From Duganella sp. CF517 (GTDB lineage: Bacteria; Pseudomonadota; Gammaproteobacteria; Burkholderiales; Burkholderiaceae_D), in the NCBI RefSeq assembly GCF_900110275.1, contig NZ_FODC01000009.1, forward strand, positions 186,001-250,000: a DNA stretch of 64,000 nucleotides. The letters are read 5' to 3'. A model generated the notes under the pieces. It had not been told where the DNA came from. It ran no database searches and saw only the letters and a list, made by a program, of their open reading frames with translations. Both the position numbers and the translations under genes were made by a program. Shown here piece by piece: positions 1 to 8,160 of this stretch (position 1 is its first letter; each line of letters opens with the position of its first letter).

Positions 1-770
1 CGGCGCAGGCGCAGGGCGCGGGGCAGGCGGCATTCCGCTGGCCCGATGGCGCCCGCGCCGCCGTCAGTCTGTCCTACGACGACTCCCTCGACTCGCAGCT
101 CGACACCGCCTTGCCGACCCTGGACAAGTACGGCCTGAAGGCCAGCTTCTATCTGGAGTTGTCCGGCCAGTCGGTCGGGCGGCGCATGGCGGCGTGGCGG
201 GCGGCGGCTGTCCGTGGCCACGAGTTGGGTAACCACAGCCTGTTCCACCAGTGCTCTGGCTCGCTGCCGGGGCATCAGTGGGTGCGGCCGGAGCGCGATC
301 TCGACACCCTGAGCGTGGCGCAGATGGCCGCGCAAGTCCGGTTGGGCAATACGATGCTGGCCGCCATCGACGGCCGGCGCGAGCGCACCTACACGGTACC
401 CTGCGGCGATACCATGGCGCTCGCGCCGGGAGGGCGCGCCAGCTACCTGCCGGCCATCGCCGGCGAGTTCGTCGCCATGAAGACCGCCGGCGGGCAAGCG
501 GTGACGCCGTCGATGGGCGGCCTCGATCCGTACGCGGTGACGGTGCTGGCGCCGGAGGGCTTGAGCGGCAAGCAGCTGATCGCGCTGGTGCGCGAGGCGG
601 GCGAGCGGGGGACGATGGTCAACTTTACCTTCCACGGCGTCGGCGGCGACTACCTGGTGACCTCGGCCGAGGCGCACGAGGAACTGGTGCGCTATCTGGC
701 CGAGAACCGGAAAACCTATTGGACCGACACCTTCCTGAACATCATGACTTACGTAAAAAAGCAAAAGTGA
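1..770 (+). CDS. polysaccharide deacetylase family protein (5' end outside window)
   Basis: The reading frame is open from the first bases, so the start codon lies upstream; about 255 C-terminal residues are visible. A NodB-like metal site is readable: a beta-strand ending in SYDDSLDS (motif 1, the TFDD equivalent) is followed about 50 residues later by HELGNHSLFH (motif 2, H-xxx-H). Enzymes of this fold remove N- or O-acetyl groups from surface or extracellular polysaccharides. The stop is 7 bp before the LacI-type regulator, so the two genes are probably co-transcribed and the regulator may sense a related sugar. An internal TTG at 111 could be mistaken for a start, but it would remove motif 1. 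Confidence 0.85.
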   Translation, partial: AQAQGAGQAAFRWPDGARAAVSLSYDDSLDSQLDTALPTLDKYGLKASFYLELSGQSVGRRMAAWRAAAVRGHELGNHSLFHQCSGSLPGHQWVRPERDLDTLSVAQMAAQVRLGNTMLAAIDGRRERTYTVPCGDTMALAPGGRASYLPAIAGEFVAMKTAGGQAVTPSMGGLDPYAVTVLAPEGLSGKQLIALVREAGERGTMVNFTFHGVGGDYLVTSAEAHEELVRYLAENRKTYWTDTFLNIMTYVKKQK

Positions 771-777
771 CGAACCC

Positions 778-1788
778 GTGGCCACCATCAAAGACGTAGC
801 CCGCCTCGCCGGCGTGGGCCTGGGGACCGCTTCGCGGGTGGTCAGCGGCAAGGGCTCGGTGTCGCCGGCCACCGTGGCCAAGGTGCGGGCGGCGATCGAG
901 CAGTTGGACTTCCGGCCGTCGCACGCGGCGCGCTCGCTGCTGTCGGGCAGCAGCCGCATGATCGGCGTCTACATCCCCGTGCTCAGCGGGACGTTCTACA
1001 CGCCCATCCTGCAAATCATCGACACCGAGCTGCGCACCGCCGGCCTGCACATGGTGGTGGCGTTCGGCGTCGGGCTGGGCGGCGCGCGCCAGCAGGCGAT
1101 CGAGGGCATCGAGTTTCTGATCGAGCGCGGCTGCGACGGGTTGATCCTGATGACCAACGTGCTGCTGGAGGAGGACATCGCCGCGCTGGGCGCCAAGCAG
1201 CACCAGGTGGTGCTGCTCAACCATCACTTCGACAGCATCGCCGGGCAATGCTTCACCGTCGACCATCAACTGGGGGGACAGCTGGCGGCGCGCAGCTTGC
1301 TCGAGCATGGGCACCGGCGCATCGCCGTCGTCTCCGGGCCGTCGAGCTTGCCGGATAACGTGGTGCGTATCGATGCCTTCATGTACGAGCTGGCCGCGCA
1401 TGGCATCGATACCGGCAAGGTGTGGCTGGTCGAGCGCGATTTTTCGCCGGCCGGCGGCTGGTCGGCGGCCAGGGAGCTGGTGGAGTCGGGTTATTCTTGC
1501 ACGGCGATGTTCTGCGCCAACGACGAAATGGCGGTCGGCGCGTTGTCGTATTTCCAGGAGGCGGGGATTCACGTGCCGAGCGAATTGTCGGTGATCGGTT
1601 ACGACGATACGCCGAGCGCGGAATTCTCGGCGCCGCGCCTGACGACGGTGCATATGCCGTGGCGCGAGATGACCCAGAACGGGCTCAATGCGCTGCTGAA
1701 TGGTTGTTACGACCTAAAGCGGCCGGTGACGCACCAGTATCCGGTGACGATGACGTTGCGGGCGTCGTTGGCGAAGGCTGGCGGCTGA
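778..1788 (+). CDS. LacI family transcriptional regulator
   Basis: The 336-aa protein has the family architecture. The N-terminal helix-turn-helix (residues 1-50) reads MATIKDVARLAGVGLGTASR, and a periplasmic-binding-protein-like sensor domain follows to the C-terminus, with the typical CANDEMAVGAL and SVIGYDDTPSAEF segments. The start is GTG; it places the canonical ATIKDVA motif at the N-terminus, although no strong Shine-Dalgarno is visible. It lies 7 bp behind the deacetylase gene, so it is probably a local sugar-responsive repressor. The ligand cannot be read from sequence. Confidence 0.93.
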   Translation: MATIKDVARLAGVGLGTASRVVSGKGSVSPATVAKVRAAIEQLDFRPSHAARSLLSGSSRMIGVYIPVLSGTFYTPILQIIDTELRTAGLHMVVAFGVGLGGARQQAIEGIEFLIERGCDGLILMTNVLLEEDIAALGAKQHQVVLLNHHFDSIAGQCFTVDHQLGGQLAARSLLEHGHRRIAVVSGPSSLPDNVVRIDAFMYELAAHGIDTGKVWLVERDFSPAGGWSAARELVESGYSCTAMFCANDEMAVGALSYFQEAGIHVPSELSVIGYDDTPSAEFSAPRLTTVHMPWREMTQNGLNALLNGCYDLKRPVTHQYPVTMTLRASLAKAGG

Positions 1789-2198
1789 TCGGGCGGTCGC
1801 ACGGTGCGGTATCTGGCAACACGCCATGGCCGTCAAATGATGCTTCGATCTGGAGGCGTAGGGCGGATTAGGCTGCACGCCGTAATCGGCCATCTTTGCG
1901 CCGCCGATGAACAAGGATGGCCGATTACGCTCCGCTAATCCGCTCATGGCCGCCGCGCCGCTGCCTGCCGCGCCGCCTGCCGCCTGCTGTTGACACGGCG
2001 CCCGGGCCGTTCGACGCGCTCGCCCGCGCCGCCGGCGGCAACGGAACCCGCCAGCGCCACAGACAGTCGCAGCCGTCGCACGTTTAGTTGCGGTCTGTTT
2101 GGCATATTGGACGATGATAGTATAAGCATTCGGCTTCCGATGAATAAACGAACGGGGCAGGGATTAAAATCCCGCGCCGCGACGTTTACCCGATATCC
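1789..2198 (+). other. intergenic region with one large palindrome
   Basis: This 410-bp stretch separates the LacI gene from the ECF sigma gene. I see no credible gene in it. It holds the long inverted repeat described separately (1863-1943), then a GC-rich segment. About 80 bp before the sigma gene is an AT-richer patch with a possible -10 (TATAAG, 2121-2126). The matching -35 is poor, so I do not claim a promoter. Confidence 0.6.
1863..1943. repeat. long imperfect palindrome (REP-like element)
   Basis: The left arm 1863-1894 contains GCGGATTAG and CGTAATCGGCCATC. The right arm 1916-1943 contains the reverse complements GATGGCCGATTACG and CTAATCCGC, with a 21-bp loop between. At least 23 paired bases make chance unlikely. 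Dispersed GCGGATTA...TAATCCGC palindromes are common between genes in this bacterial group; that statement is from general knowledge. A related GGGCGGAT hairpin sits at 25442-25473. Confidence 0.75.
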
Positions 2199-2702
2199 AT
2201 GACCGCAAACGCCACCATCAACAACGATATCGCCGCCTTGCTGCCGCGCTTGCGCCGTTTCGCCCGCACCATCGTCTTCAACCGCGACGACGCGGACGAC
2301 CTGGTGCAGATCGCCGTCGAGCGGGCGCTGGCACGCAGCGCGCAATGGCAACCGGACACGCGCCTGGACAGCTGGATCTTCCGGATCATGAAAAACGCCT
2401 GGATCGACGAGGTGCGCGCGCGCATCCGGCGCGACAAGCTGTTCGCGCCGGAAGACGCGGGCGAGCATGTCGGCGACCAGGCGGCCGAGGCGCAGCAGCA
2501 ACGCATGGCGGTCGAGAAGGCGGTCGGCATGTTGTCCGAGGAGCACCGCATGGTGGTGGCGCTGGTGCTGGTCGACGGCATGCCGTACAAGGAAGCGTCC
2601 GAGGTGCTGGAAATTCCGATGGGCACCCTGACCAGCCGTCTGGTGCGCGCCCGCGCCGCATTGCAGGAAATCTTATCTGATCAACAGAGGACCGCGACAT
2701 GA
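2199..2702 (+). CDS. ECF-type RNA polymerase sigma factor (sigma-70 family)
   Basis: This 167-aa protein is the usual length for an ECF sigma factor. Region 2 (about residues 12-75) carries the DDADDLVQIAVERAL and LDSWIFRIMKNAWIDEVR segments that contact core polymerase and the -10 element. Region 4 (about 105-160) carries LSEEHRMVVALVLVDGMPYKEASEVLEIPMGTLTSRL, a helix-turn-helix for the -35. The stop overlaps the start of the next gene by ATGA, which pairs it with the membrane anti-sigma factor. Its regulon cannot be inferred from the immediate neighbours. Confidence 0.93.
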   Translation: MTANATINNDIAALLPRLRRFARTIVFNRDDADDLVQIAVERALARSAQWQPDTRLDSWIFRIMKNAWIDEVRARIRRDKLFAPEDAGEHVGDQAAEAQQQRMAVEKAVGMLSEEHRMVVALVLVDGMPYKEASEVLEIPMGTLTSRLVRARAALQEILSDQQRTAT

Positions 2703-3493
2703 GCCTTTCCGACGAAACCCTGATGGCCTATGCTGACGGCGAACTGGCCGAGCCGGCATTCAGCGAGGTCGAGCGCGCCGTGCGCACCGATCCGGCCGTC
2801 GCCGCCCGCGTGGCGCAGCACCAGGCGCTGCGGGCCGACGTGTTCGCGGCGTTCGCCGCCGTCGCCGACGAGCCGGTTCCGCCGAGACTGGTGGCGGCCG
2901 CCTGGCCGGGCAAGGTGGCCGATCTGAGCGCGGTGCGCGCCGCCCGGGCCGGCGGCGCGCATCACGCGTCGGCGCCGGCGTCCCACGCGGCCGGGGATGG
3001 GGAAGCGCGGCGCTGGTCGTGGCGGGAGTGGGGCGGCGTGGCCGCCTCGCTGGCGGTCGGGGTACTGGTGGGGAGTCTGGTGTTTGGCGGCGCCGCGCGC
3101 GAAGGCGCGGGCGCGGCGGCCATCGCCGTGGCCGGCGCCGATGGGGCGCTGGTGGCGCGGGGGCCATTGTCCAATGCGCTGTCGCAGCAATCGGCCGGCG
3201 CGCGCGGCGGGGCGGTCGACATCGGCGTCAGCTTCGCGGCCAACGATGGCGCGCTGTGCCGCAGCTTTACAATGCGCCAGACCGCCGGGCTTGCCTGCCG
3301 CAGCGGCGAGCAATGGAAACTGGTGATGACGACCGAGGCGGGCAACGGCGAGGGGACGCAGGGGGGCGTATACAGGCAAGCGGGCAGTGCGATGCCGGCG
3401 GCGGTGCTGGAGGCGATCGACGCCCGCATCGCCGGCGCCACCCTGGATGCGCAGGGCGAGCTGGCGGCCAAGCAGCGCGGCTGGAAGCGTTGA
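2699..3493 (+). CDS. anti-sigma factor, single-pass membrane protein
   Basis: The 264-aa protein starts inside the sigma gene (ATGA overlap), so it is translationally coupled to its partner. The N-terminus (MSLSDETLMAYADGELAEP) is the typical anti-sigma start; no HxxxCxxC zinc motif is present. One transmembrane helix is predicted at about residues 112-130 (GGVAASLAVGVLVGSLVFGG), and the C-terminal half would be periplasmic. By family analogy the N-terminal domain holds the sigma factor at the membrane until an envelope signal releases it. Confidence 0.85.
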   Translation: MSLSDETLMAYADGELAEPAFSEVERAVRTDPAVAARVAQHQALRADVFAAFAAVADEPVPPRLVAAAWPGKVADLSAVRAARAGGAHHASAPASHAAGDGEARRWSWREWGGVAASLAVGVLVGSLVFGGAAREGAGAAAIAVAGADGALVARGPLSNALSQQSAGARGGAVDIGVSFAANDGALCRSFTMRQTAGLACRSGEQWKLVMTTEAGNGEGTQGGVYRQAGSAMPAAVLEAIDARIAGATLDAQGELAAKQRGWKR

Positions 3494-3515
3494 TCCGCTC
3501 GGTTCGTCTGGCGAC

Positions 3516-3944
3516 TCAGCCGAAGCGGCTGGCGGCCGCGTAGCCGGCAATGCCGGCCGCAGCGGACAACAGGCCGCCCCAGGCGATATCGATCAACGTC
3601 AGCCCGAGCGGCCAGGCCTTCAGCACCGAGTAGTTGGTCAGGTCGTAGGTACCGTAGGCGACCAGGCCGAGCAGGCCACCGAGCAGCGCGGCGGTTTGCC
3701 AGCTGTCGGCGCGCAGGGCCGGGGCCACGGCGAAGACCACGACGCCGACGGCGAACAGCAGGTAGAAGGCGGCGGCCGACGCCAGTCTGGGTTGGGCCAG
3801 CAGCAGGTCGCCGAGGGCCGCCTTGTAGGCCGGCCCCATGTAGAACGTCAGCCACAGCGCATCGATCGCCAGCAATGCCAGCAGCGCGGCGCCGTAGCCG
3901 AGCGCCCATTGCTGCGCGCTCAGGGAGGTGACGGTGTTGTCCAT
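3516..3944 (-). CDS. DUF2177 family membrane protein
   Basis: This 142-aa protein has four hydrophobic helices and the signature segments WLTFYMGPAYK, FAVGVVVFAVAPAL, YGTYDLTNYSVLK and DIAWGG, which match DUF2177. The function of the family is unknown. The chosen ATG (complement of 3942-3944) has AGGA seven bases upstream. An open frame extends much further upstream but would run through the preceding gene. It is the last gene of a three-gene operon, 14 bp after the PfpI-like gene. Confidence 0.85.
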   Translation of the reverse strand: MDNTVTSLSAQQWALGYGAALLALLAIDALWLTFYMGPAYKAALGDLLLAQPRLASAAAFYLLFAVGVVVFAVAPALRADSWQTAALLGGLLGLVAYGTYDLTNYSVLKAWPLGLTLIDIAWGGLLSAAAGIAGYAAASRFG

Positions 3945-3958
3945 GGGGCGGTCCTGGT

Positions 3959-4636
3959 CTACTTCAGCAGTTTCAGCAGTTCTTCGGCGGCGACTTCCGA
4001 CGACGCCGGATTCTGCCCCGTGACGAGCAGGCCGTCGGTGACCGCGTACGGCTGCCAGTCGCCCAGCTTCGAATACATGCCGCCGCGTTCGCGCAGCATG
4101 TCCTCGACCAGGAACGGCACCACGTCGGTCAGGCCGACCGCTTCCTCTTCGGTGTTGGTGAAGCCGGTCACCTTCTTGCTGTTGACCAGCGGCTTGCCGT
4201 CCGGGCCGTTCACGTGGCGCAGCACGCCGGGGGCGTGGCAGACGGCGGCGACCGGCTTGCCGGCGGCGATCATCGCTTCGATCAGCGTGATCGAGTCGCG
4301 GTCCTCGGCCAGATCCCACAGCGGGCCGTGGCCGCCCGGATAGAAGACGGCGTCGAACTCGGCGGCCGACACGTCGGCCAGTTTGCCGGTGTTGGCCAGC
4401 GTCGCTTGCGCCTCCGGATCGGCCTTGAAGCGTTTCGTCGCTTCGGTTTGCGCGTCGGCTTCGTCGCTTTTCGGGTCGAGCGGCGGCTGGCCGCCCTTCG
4501 GCGACACCACGGTCAGTTTCGCTCCCGCTTCCTTGAGCTTGTAGTACGGCGCGGCGAATTCCTCCAGCCAGAAGCCGGTTTTCTTGCCGGTGTCGCCCAG
4601 TTGGTCGTGCGAGGTGAGTACCATCAGAATGTTCAT
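3959..4636 (-). CDS. type 1 glutamine amidotransferase domain protein (DJ-1/PfpI, Hsp31-like)
   Basis: The 225-aa protein has the DJ-1/PfpI fold. The nucleophile elbow AAVCHAPG places the reactive cysteine at about C133, an acidic residue is available in GFWLEEF (E25/E26), and the FYPGGHGPLWDL strand-loop is typical of the Hsp31/YhbO-like branch. Relatives act as chaperones, glyoxalase-like or deglycase enzymes under carbonyl or oxidative stress. AAGGA lies five bases before the ATG. It sits 19 bp after the MBL-fold gene and 14 bp before DUF2177, so it is operonic. Confidence 0.9.
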   Translation of the reverse strand: MNILMVLTSHDQLGDTGKKTGFWLEEFAAPYYKLKEAGAKLTVVSPKGGQPPLDPKSDEADAQTEATKRFKADPEAQATLANTGKLADVSAAEFDAVFYPGGHGPLWDLAEDRDSITLIEAMIAAGKPVAAVCHAPGVLRHVNGPDGKPLVNSKKVTGFTNTEEEAVGLTDVVPFLVEDMLRERGGMYSKLGDWQPYAVTDGLLVTGQNPASSEVAAEELLKLLK

Positions 4637-4655
4637 GTGTGTCCTTTGTGTGATG

Positions 4656-5492
4656 TTAAAAGTCGAGCTTGTCGCCGGGATTGATCGCCATGACCTTGAT
4701 CTTGCCGTGGCCCAGCGCCGCGCTGTATTCGGCCGGCGTGCCCTTCAGCTGAGGCGTGGTGCCGTAGTGCATCGGGATGACGTAGCGCGGATGCAGCCAT
4801 TCGCGCGTCGCCATGGCGGCGTCCTTCGGGCTCATGACGAAGTGGCCGCCGATCGGCATCAGCGCCAGGTCCGGCTTGTAGTAGTCGCCGATGAATTTCA
4901 TGTCGCCGAACAGGCCGGTGTCGCCCATGTGGTAAATCTTGAAGCCGTTTTCCAGTTCGATGATGTAGCCGACCGGCTCGCCGCCGACGTGCACCTCGTC
5001 CTTGCCGGTGGCCGGGTTCTTCCAGCCCAGCTCCGAGCTGTGCTCGGCGTGCACGGCGGTGATCTTGATGTCGGGCCCGAGCGGCGTGACGGTGCCGCTC
5101 TTGCCGAAGCGTACCGCCTGCGCGGCCGGCAGGATCTCCAGCGCCGCCACCGATTGCATCAGTCCGGCGGGGCCGTAGACGGGCACGTTGTTCAGCTTGG
5201 CCAGCGCCGGGGCGTCGGCGAAGTGGTCGTTGTGGCCGTGCGTGACCAGGATCAGGTCGACCTTGCCCAGGGCTTCCAGGTTCTTATAAGCCGCCGGGGT
5301 TTTGGGATTCGAGGTCAGCCACGGATCGACGACGATGACCTTGCCGCCCGGCGTGGTGATCTTGAACGTGGCCTGTCCCAGCCATTGCACTTCCGTCTTG
5401 TTGCCCTTGCTGTCCTGGGCCGAGGCGGCGACGGCGGTGGTGAGCATCAGCGTTGCCGCGAGCGCGCGCAGCGTCTTCGATGTGCCTGACAT
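4656..5492 (-). CDS. exported MBL-fold metal-dependent hydrolase (UlaG-like)
   Basis: The 278-aa protein has an N-terminal signal peptide (MSGTSKTLRALAATLMLTTA, cleavage near AASA-QD). The metallo-beta-lactamase motif THGHNDH gives H85, H87, D89 and H90; further metal ligands are likely in VHAEHSSE and HMGDTGLF. The family resembles the UlaG/YycJ-like hydrolases and is normally cytosolic, so the signal peptide is notable. The ATG at 5490-5492 is chosen because GAGGAG lies eight bases upstream; the frame extends to 5531 without a better site. First gene of the operon with PfpI and DUF2177. Confidence 0.88.
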   Translation of the reverse strand: MSGTSKTLRALAATLMLTTAVAASAQDSKGNKTEVQWLGQATFKITTPGGKVIVVDPWLTSNPKTPAAYKNLEALGKVDLILVTHGHNDHFADAPALAKLNNVPVYGPAGLMQSVAALEILPAAQAVRFGKSGTVTPLGPDIKITAVHAEHSSELGWKNPATGKDEVHVGGEPVGYIIELENGFKIYHMGDTGLFGDMKFIGDYYKPDLALMPIGGHFVMSPKDAAMATREWLHPRYVIPMHYGTTPQLKGTPAEYSAALGHGKIKVMAINPGDKLDF

Positions 5493-5607
5493 GGGAGGGC
5501 TCCTCAAGTGGATGGAATGGACATTCAGCATACGCCAGATGCCAAGAGCGCGTCACACGGTCGAGCTGTGCCGCATACTGTCTGGATTGGCCAATTCAGG
5601 AGGCGTT

Positions 5608-6183
5608 ATGCTGCGTCGTTCATTTATGGGAATACTGGCGCTGCTGGGCGCGCGCCCCGCCAGTGCTGCCGATACGGACAGCGCGGCCTTGTGGCGCCGC
5701 CTGCGCGAAGGCGGTTATGTGGTGCTGATGCGCCACGCGGCGACCGTGCCGGGCGTCGGCGACCCGGAAAATTTTAAGCTCGGAGCGTGCGCTACCCAAC
5801 GCAATTTGTCGGATCGTGGACGCGAGGATGCGCGCCGCGTCGGCGCCGCCTTCCGCGAGCGCGAGGTGCCGGTGTCCGAGGTGCTGTCGAGCAGGTGGTG
5901 CCGCTGCGTCGATACGGCGCAGTTGGCGTTCGGCCGCGTGCGGCCGGAGGCGATGGTCGATTCGATGTTCAACGACGACGACGCGGCGCGCCAGAACAAG
6001 GTGCGCGCGTTGCGGGCCTATCTGTCCGCGCACAAGGCGCCGGGCAACCTGGTGCTGGTGACCCACGACATCAACATCCGCGTGCTGGTCGGCGAGAGCC
6101 TGGCGCAGGGCGAGATGGTGGTGGCGCTGGCGCAGCCGGACGGTACGCTCAAATCCGCCGGCGTGCTGCCGCTGCCGAAATAG
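5608..6183 (+). CDS. histidine phosphatase family protein, exported
   Basis: The 191-aa protein has a short hydrophobic N-terminus (MLRRSFMGILALLGARPASA) consistent with a signal peptide. The phosphoglycerate-mutase-like phosphatase core is present: LMRHAAT supplies the RHG-type catalytic R42-H43, and LVTHDINI supplies the second histidine near the C-terminus. The ATG is preceded by AGGAGG. It stands alone, divergent from the MBL operon. The substrate is unknown. Confidence 0.88.
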   Translation: MLRRSFMGILALLGARPASAADTDSAALWRRLREGGYVVLMRHAATVPGVGDPENFKLGACATQRNLSDRGREDARRVGAAFREREVPVSEVLSSRWCRCVDTAQLAFGRVRPEAMVDSMFNDDDAARQNKVRALRAYLSAHKAPGNLVLVTHDINIRVLVGESLAQGEMVVALAQPDGTLKSAGVLPLPK

Positions 6184-6196
6184 AAACGTAAAAAAA

Positions 6197-6226
6197 AGCC
6201 GCCACCGCTTTTCGGCGGTGGCGGCT
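6197..6226 (-). terminator. intrinsic terminator of the TerB-TerC operon
   Basis: An 11-bp stem (AGCCGCCACCG / CGGTGGCGGCT) has an 8-nt loop. On the minus strand it is followed by a run of eight U (A-run 6190-6197), so it terminates the minus-strand operon. On the plus strand no T-run follows. Confidence 0.85.
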
Positions 6227-6246
6227 CCTTGCCTAGTCGGTTCAGC

Positions 6247-6669
6247 TTAGCGAACCGCCAGCTGCCTGGCTTCGTCCTTGACGAAGTGCGACTCGGCCGA
6301 CCACACGGCGCAGGCCCGGGACAGCAGCTTGGCCTCGGCGTCGGCCAGCACGCCGTCGGCGTCGGCGATGTTCCACATGGCGCGCAGCAACTGGCGGCGC
6401 AGCGCCGGGTCGTGGATTTCGCCGAGCAGGGCGTCGATGGTGGCCTCGTCCAGCACCACGTGCTCGTGCTTGACGGCGGTGCTCAGCATGTCCTGGCACA
6501 GGTCGTCGACCAGGTCGTGGAAGTTGTCGATATCGATATCGATGTATTCCAGCAGCCGCGAACGTTGCAGCGCCTGCAGCTCGGACGGCGCCATGTTGCC
6601 GTCCACCACCATACACAGGGCCACGAGTCGGCCAGCGGCGCTGGCGCTATCGGTTTCGTAATGTCGCAT
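6247..6669 (-). CDS. TerB-like tellurite resistance/stress protein
   Basis: The 140-aa all-helical protein carries the TerB-like acidic pattern, with DGNMAPSELQAL near the N-terminus and IADADGVLADAEAKLL in the second half. TerB-fold proteins are small cytosolic metal- or membrane-stress adaptors. AAGGAG lies eight bases before the ATG. The start is 24 bp after the TerC stop and a strong terminator follows, so it is the last gene of the HPF-TerC-TerB operon. The TerC-TerB pairing supports the assignment. Confidence 0.8.
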   Translation of the reverse strand: MRHYETDSASAAGRLVALCMVVDGNMAPSELQALQRSRLLEYIDIDIDNFHDLVDDLCQDMLSTAVKHEHVVLDEATIDALLGEIHDPALRRQLLRAMWNIADADGVLADAEAKLLSRACAVWSAESHFVKDEARQLAVR

Positions 6670-6693
6670 TGCGTTACTCCTTCAGAATTTAAC

Positions 6694-7650
6694 TTATTTT
6701 TTACGCGTCACATACAAGCTGGCGACGACGCTACCCGCGATCAGCAAGGCCACCACCGACAGCGAGATATGGACCGGGATGTGTATCCACGGCAGCAACA
6801 GCATCTTCAAGCCGATGAAGCACAGCACCAGTGCCAGGCCGAATTTGAGCAGGTGGAACCGGTCTGCGATATCGGCCAGCAGGAAGTACAGCGCCCGCAA
6901 ACCCAGGATCGCGAACATGTTCGACGTGAACACGATGAACGGGTCCGACGTGATGGCGAAGATGGCCGGGATCGAATCGACCGCGAACACCAGGTCGGTC
7001 ACCTCGATCAGGATCAGCACCAGCAGCAGCGGCGTCACATAACGCTTGCCGTCTTTCCACACGAAGAACTTCTCGCCGTGATCGCCTTCCGACACCGGCA
7101 GGTGGCGCCGGGCGAACTTCAGCACCGGGTTGTTGGTGACGTCCGGTTCGTCGTCGACCGCCCTGAACATCTTGACGCCGGTGTACAGCAGGAACGCGCC
7201 GAACAGGTACAGTACCCAGCTGAATTCGCTGACCACCCATGCGCCGGCCAGAATCATGACGGCGCGCATGACGATCGCACCGAGCACACCGTAGATCAGC
7301 ACGCGGCGCTGGTATTCGGGCTTGACCTGGAACGCGGTGAAGATCAGCAGGAAGACGAAGATATTGTCGACCGACAACGCCTTCTCGATCAGGTAGCCGG
7401 ACAGGAACTCCAGCGATTTTTGCTCCGCGATCTCGGCGCCAACGGTGCCGTTCAAATACCACCACAGGCCGCCGTTAAACGCCAGCGCCAGGCTGAACCA
7501 GCCTACCGACCACGCGCCCGCCTCGCGCAATGTCACCTTGTGCGCCTTGTTGCCGCCGAAGACCCACAGGTCGACGGCCAGCATCAACAGCACGAAGGCC
7601 ACGAAGCCCGCCCACATGGGGGCGGTGGCGATGTTTTCGATTCCAGTCAT
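6694..7650 (-). CDS. TerC family integral membrane protein (Alx-like)
   Basis: The 318-aa protein has about nine transmembrane helices and the conserved TerC acidic motifs: EKALSVDNIFVF in the first half and EVTDLVFAVDSIPAIFAIT in the second. Members include Alx/MeeF-type manganese exporters and tellurite-resistance TerC. It lies between the HPF-like gene (27 bp upstream) and terB. I looked for a manganese (yybP-ykoY) riboswitch in front of the operon and saw no convincing one. Metal specificity is inferred from the family only. Confidence 0.92.
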   Translation of the reverse strand: MTGIENIATAPMWAGFVAFVLLMLAVDLWVFGGNKAHKVTLREAGAWSVGWFSLALAFNGGLWWYLNGTVGAEIAEQKSLEFLSGYLIEKALSVDNIFVFLLIFTAFQVKPEYQRRVLIYGVLGAIVMRAVMILAGAWVVSEFSWVLYLFGAFLLYTGVKMFRAVDDEPDVTNNPVLKFARRHLPVSEGDHGEKFFVWKDGKRYVTPLLLVLILIEVTDLVFAVDSIPAIFAITSDPFIVFTSNMFAILGLRALYFLLADIADRFHLLKFGLALVLCFIGLKMLLLPWIHIPVHISLSVVALLIAGSVVASLYVTRKK

Positions 7651-7677
7651 TTGCCGCTCTCCGCTTGGTGGTTACGT

Positions 7678-8043
7678 TTAACGATCGTCTTTGCCGTCGG
7701 ACTCGTCGTCCGCCGGCGCCAGGGTGGCCACCTTGTCGTGGGTGAAGGCGCGGCTGCGCGACAACTGGCGCGCCAGCGCGCGGTCGGCGCGTTCGGCGGC
7801 GCGGTCGATCGCGGCGTACATGTCTTCCTCGGTGTCCTCGATGACGACGGTCTTGCCGTTGTCGAGGCTGATCTGAATCTTGCAGCGCTTGTCGCGCCCG
7901 CCGCGCGGGCCGTTGATGTCCGACAGCCAGACGGCCAGGCGGCGGGTCAGCGCCCACCCCAGCGACGTTTCCAGGCGACGATACACGTAGGCGCGCAGGC
8001 TTTCGGTCAGGACCAGGCCGTTCGATTGGATTGCGATGTTCAT
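7678..8043 (-). CDS. HPF/RaiA-like ribosome-associated protein
   Basis: The 121-aa protein resembles the S30EA/sigma-54-modulation family. It begins MNIAIQSNGLVLTESLRAYV, has a beta-alpha-beta-beta-beta-alpha layout and a charged C-terminus. These proteins bind 30S subunits and block or dimerise ribosomes in stationary phase. The ATG at 8041-8043 is preferred over the one at 8047-8049 because AAGGAA then has correct six-base spacing. It heads the operon with terC and terB and is divergent from the NhaR-type gene. Linking ribosome hibernation with ion homeostasis is unusual. Confidence 0.82.
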   Translation of the reverse strand: MNIAIQSNGLVLTESLRAYVYRRLETSLGWALTRRLAVWLSDINGPRGGRDKRCKIQISLDNGKTVVIEDTEEDMYAAIDRAAERADRALARQLSRSRAFTHDKVATLAPADDESDGKDDR

Positions 8044-8112
8044 GATCATTTCCTTTCTTGGTGGATGACAAGGCTCATGATAGGGGCACTCAATCATTCG
8101 TACAATTCGAAT

Positions 8113-8146
8113 ATACTTGGTTAATTCATCGAGTTAACCGATGTAT
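8113..8146. promoter_or_regulatory. candidate LysR-type operator between the divergent HPF operon and nhaR
   Basis: An interrupted palindrome, ATAC-TT-GGTTAA-N9-TTAACC-GAT-GTAT, is centred between the divergent genes, 15 bp before the nhaR start. It contains the T-N11-A type core expected for LysR-family regulators. Assignment to NhaR rests on position and symmetry only. Confidence 0.55.
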
Positions 8147-8160
8147 TTGGGGGATTCATC

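Noticed and set aside
2081..2130. Promoter for the ECF sigma gene
   Set aside because: A TATAAG-like box is present but the -35 (TTTGGC) is weak, so I do not list it as a feature.
8044..8160. Manganese (yybP-ykoY) riboswitch before the TerC operon
   Set aside because: The intergenic space is 117 bp, and I could not find the expected paired helices or loop consensus.
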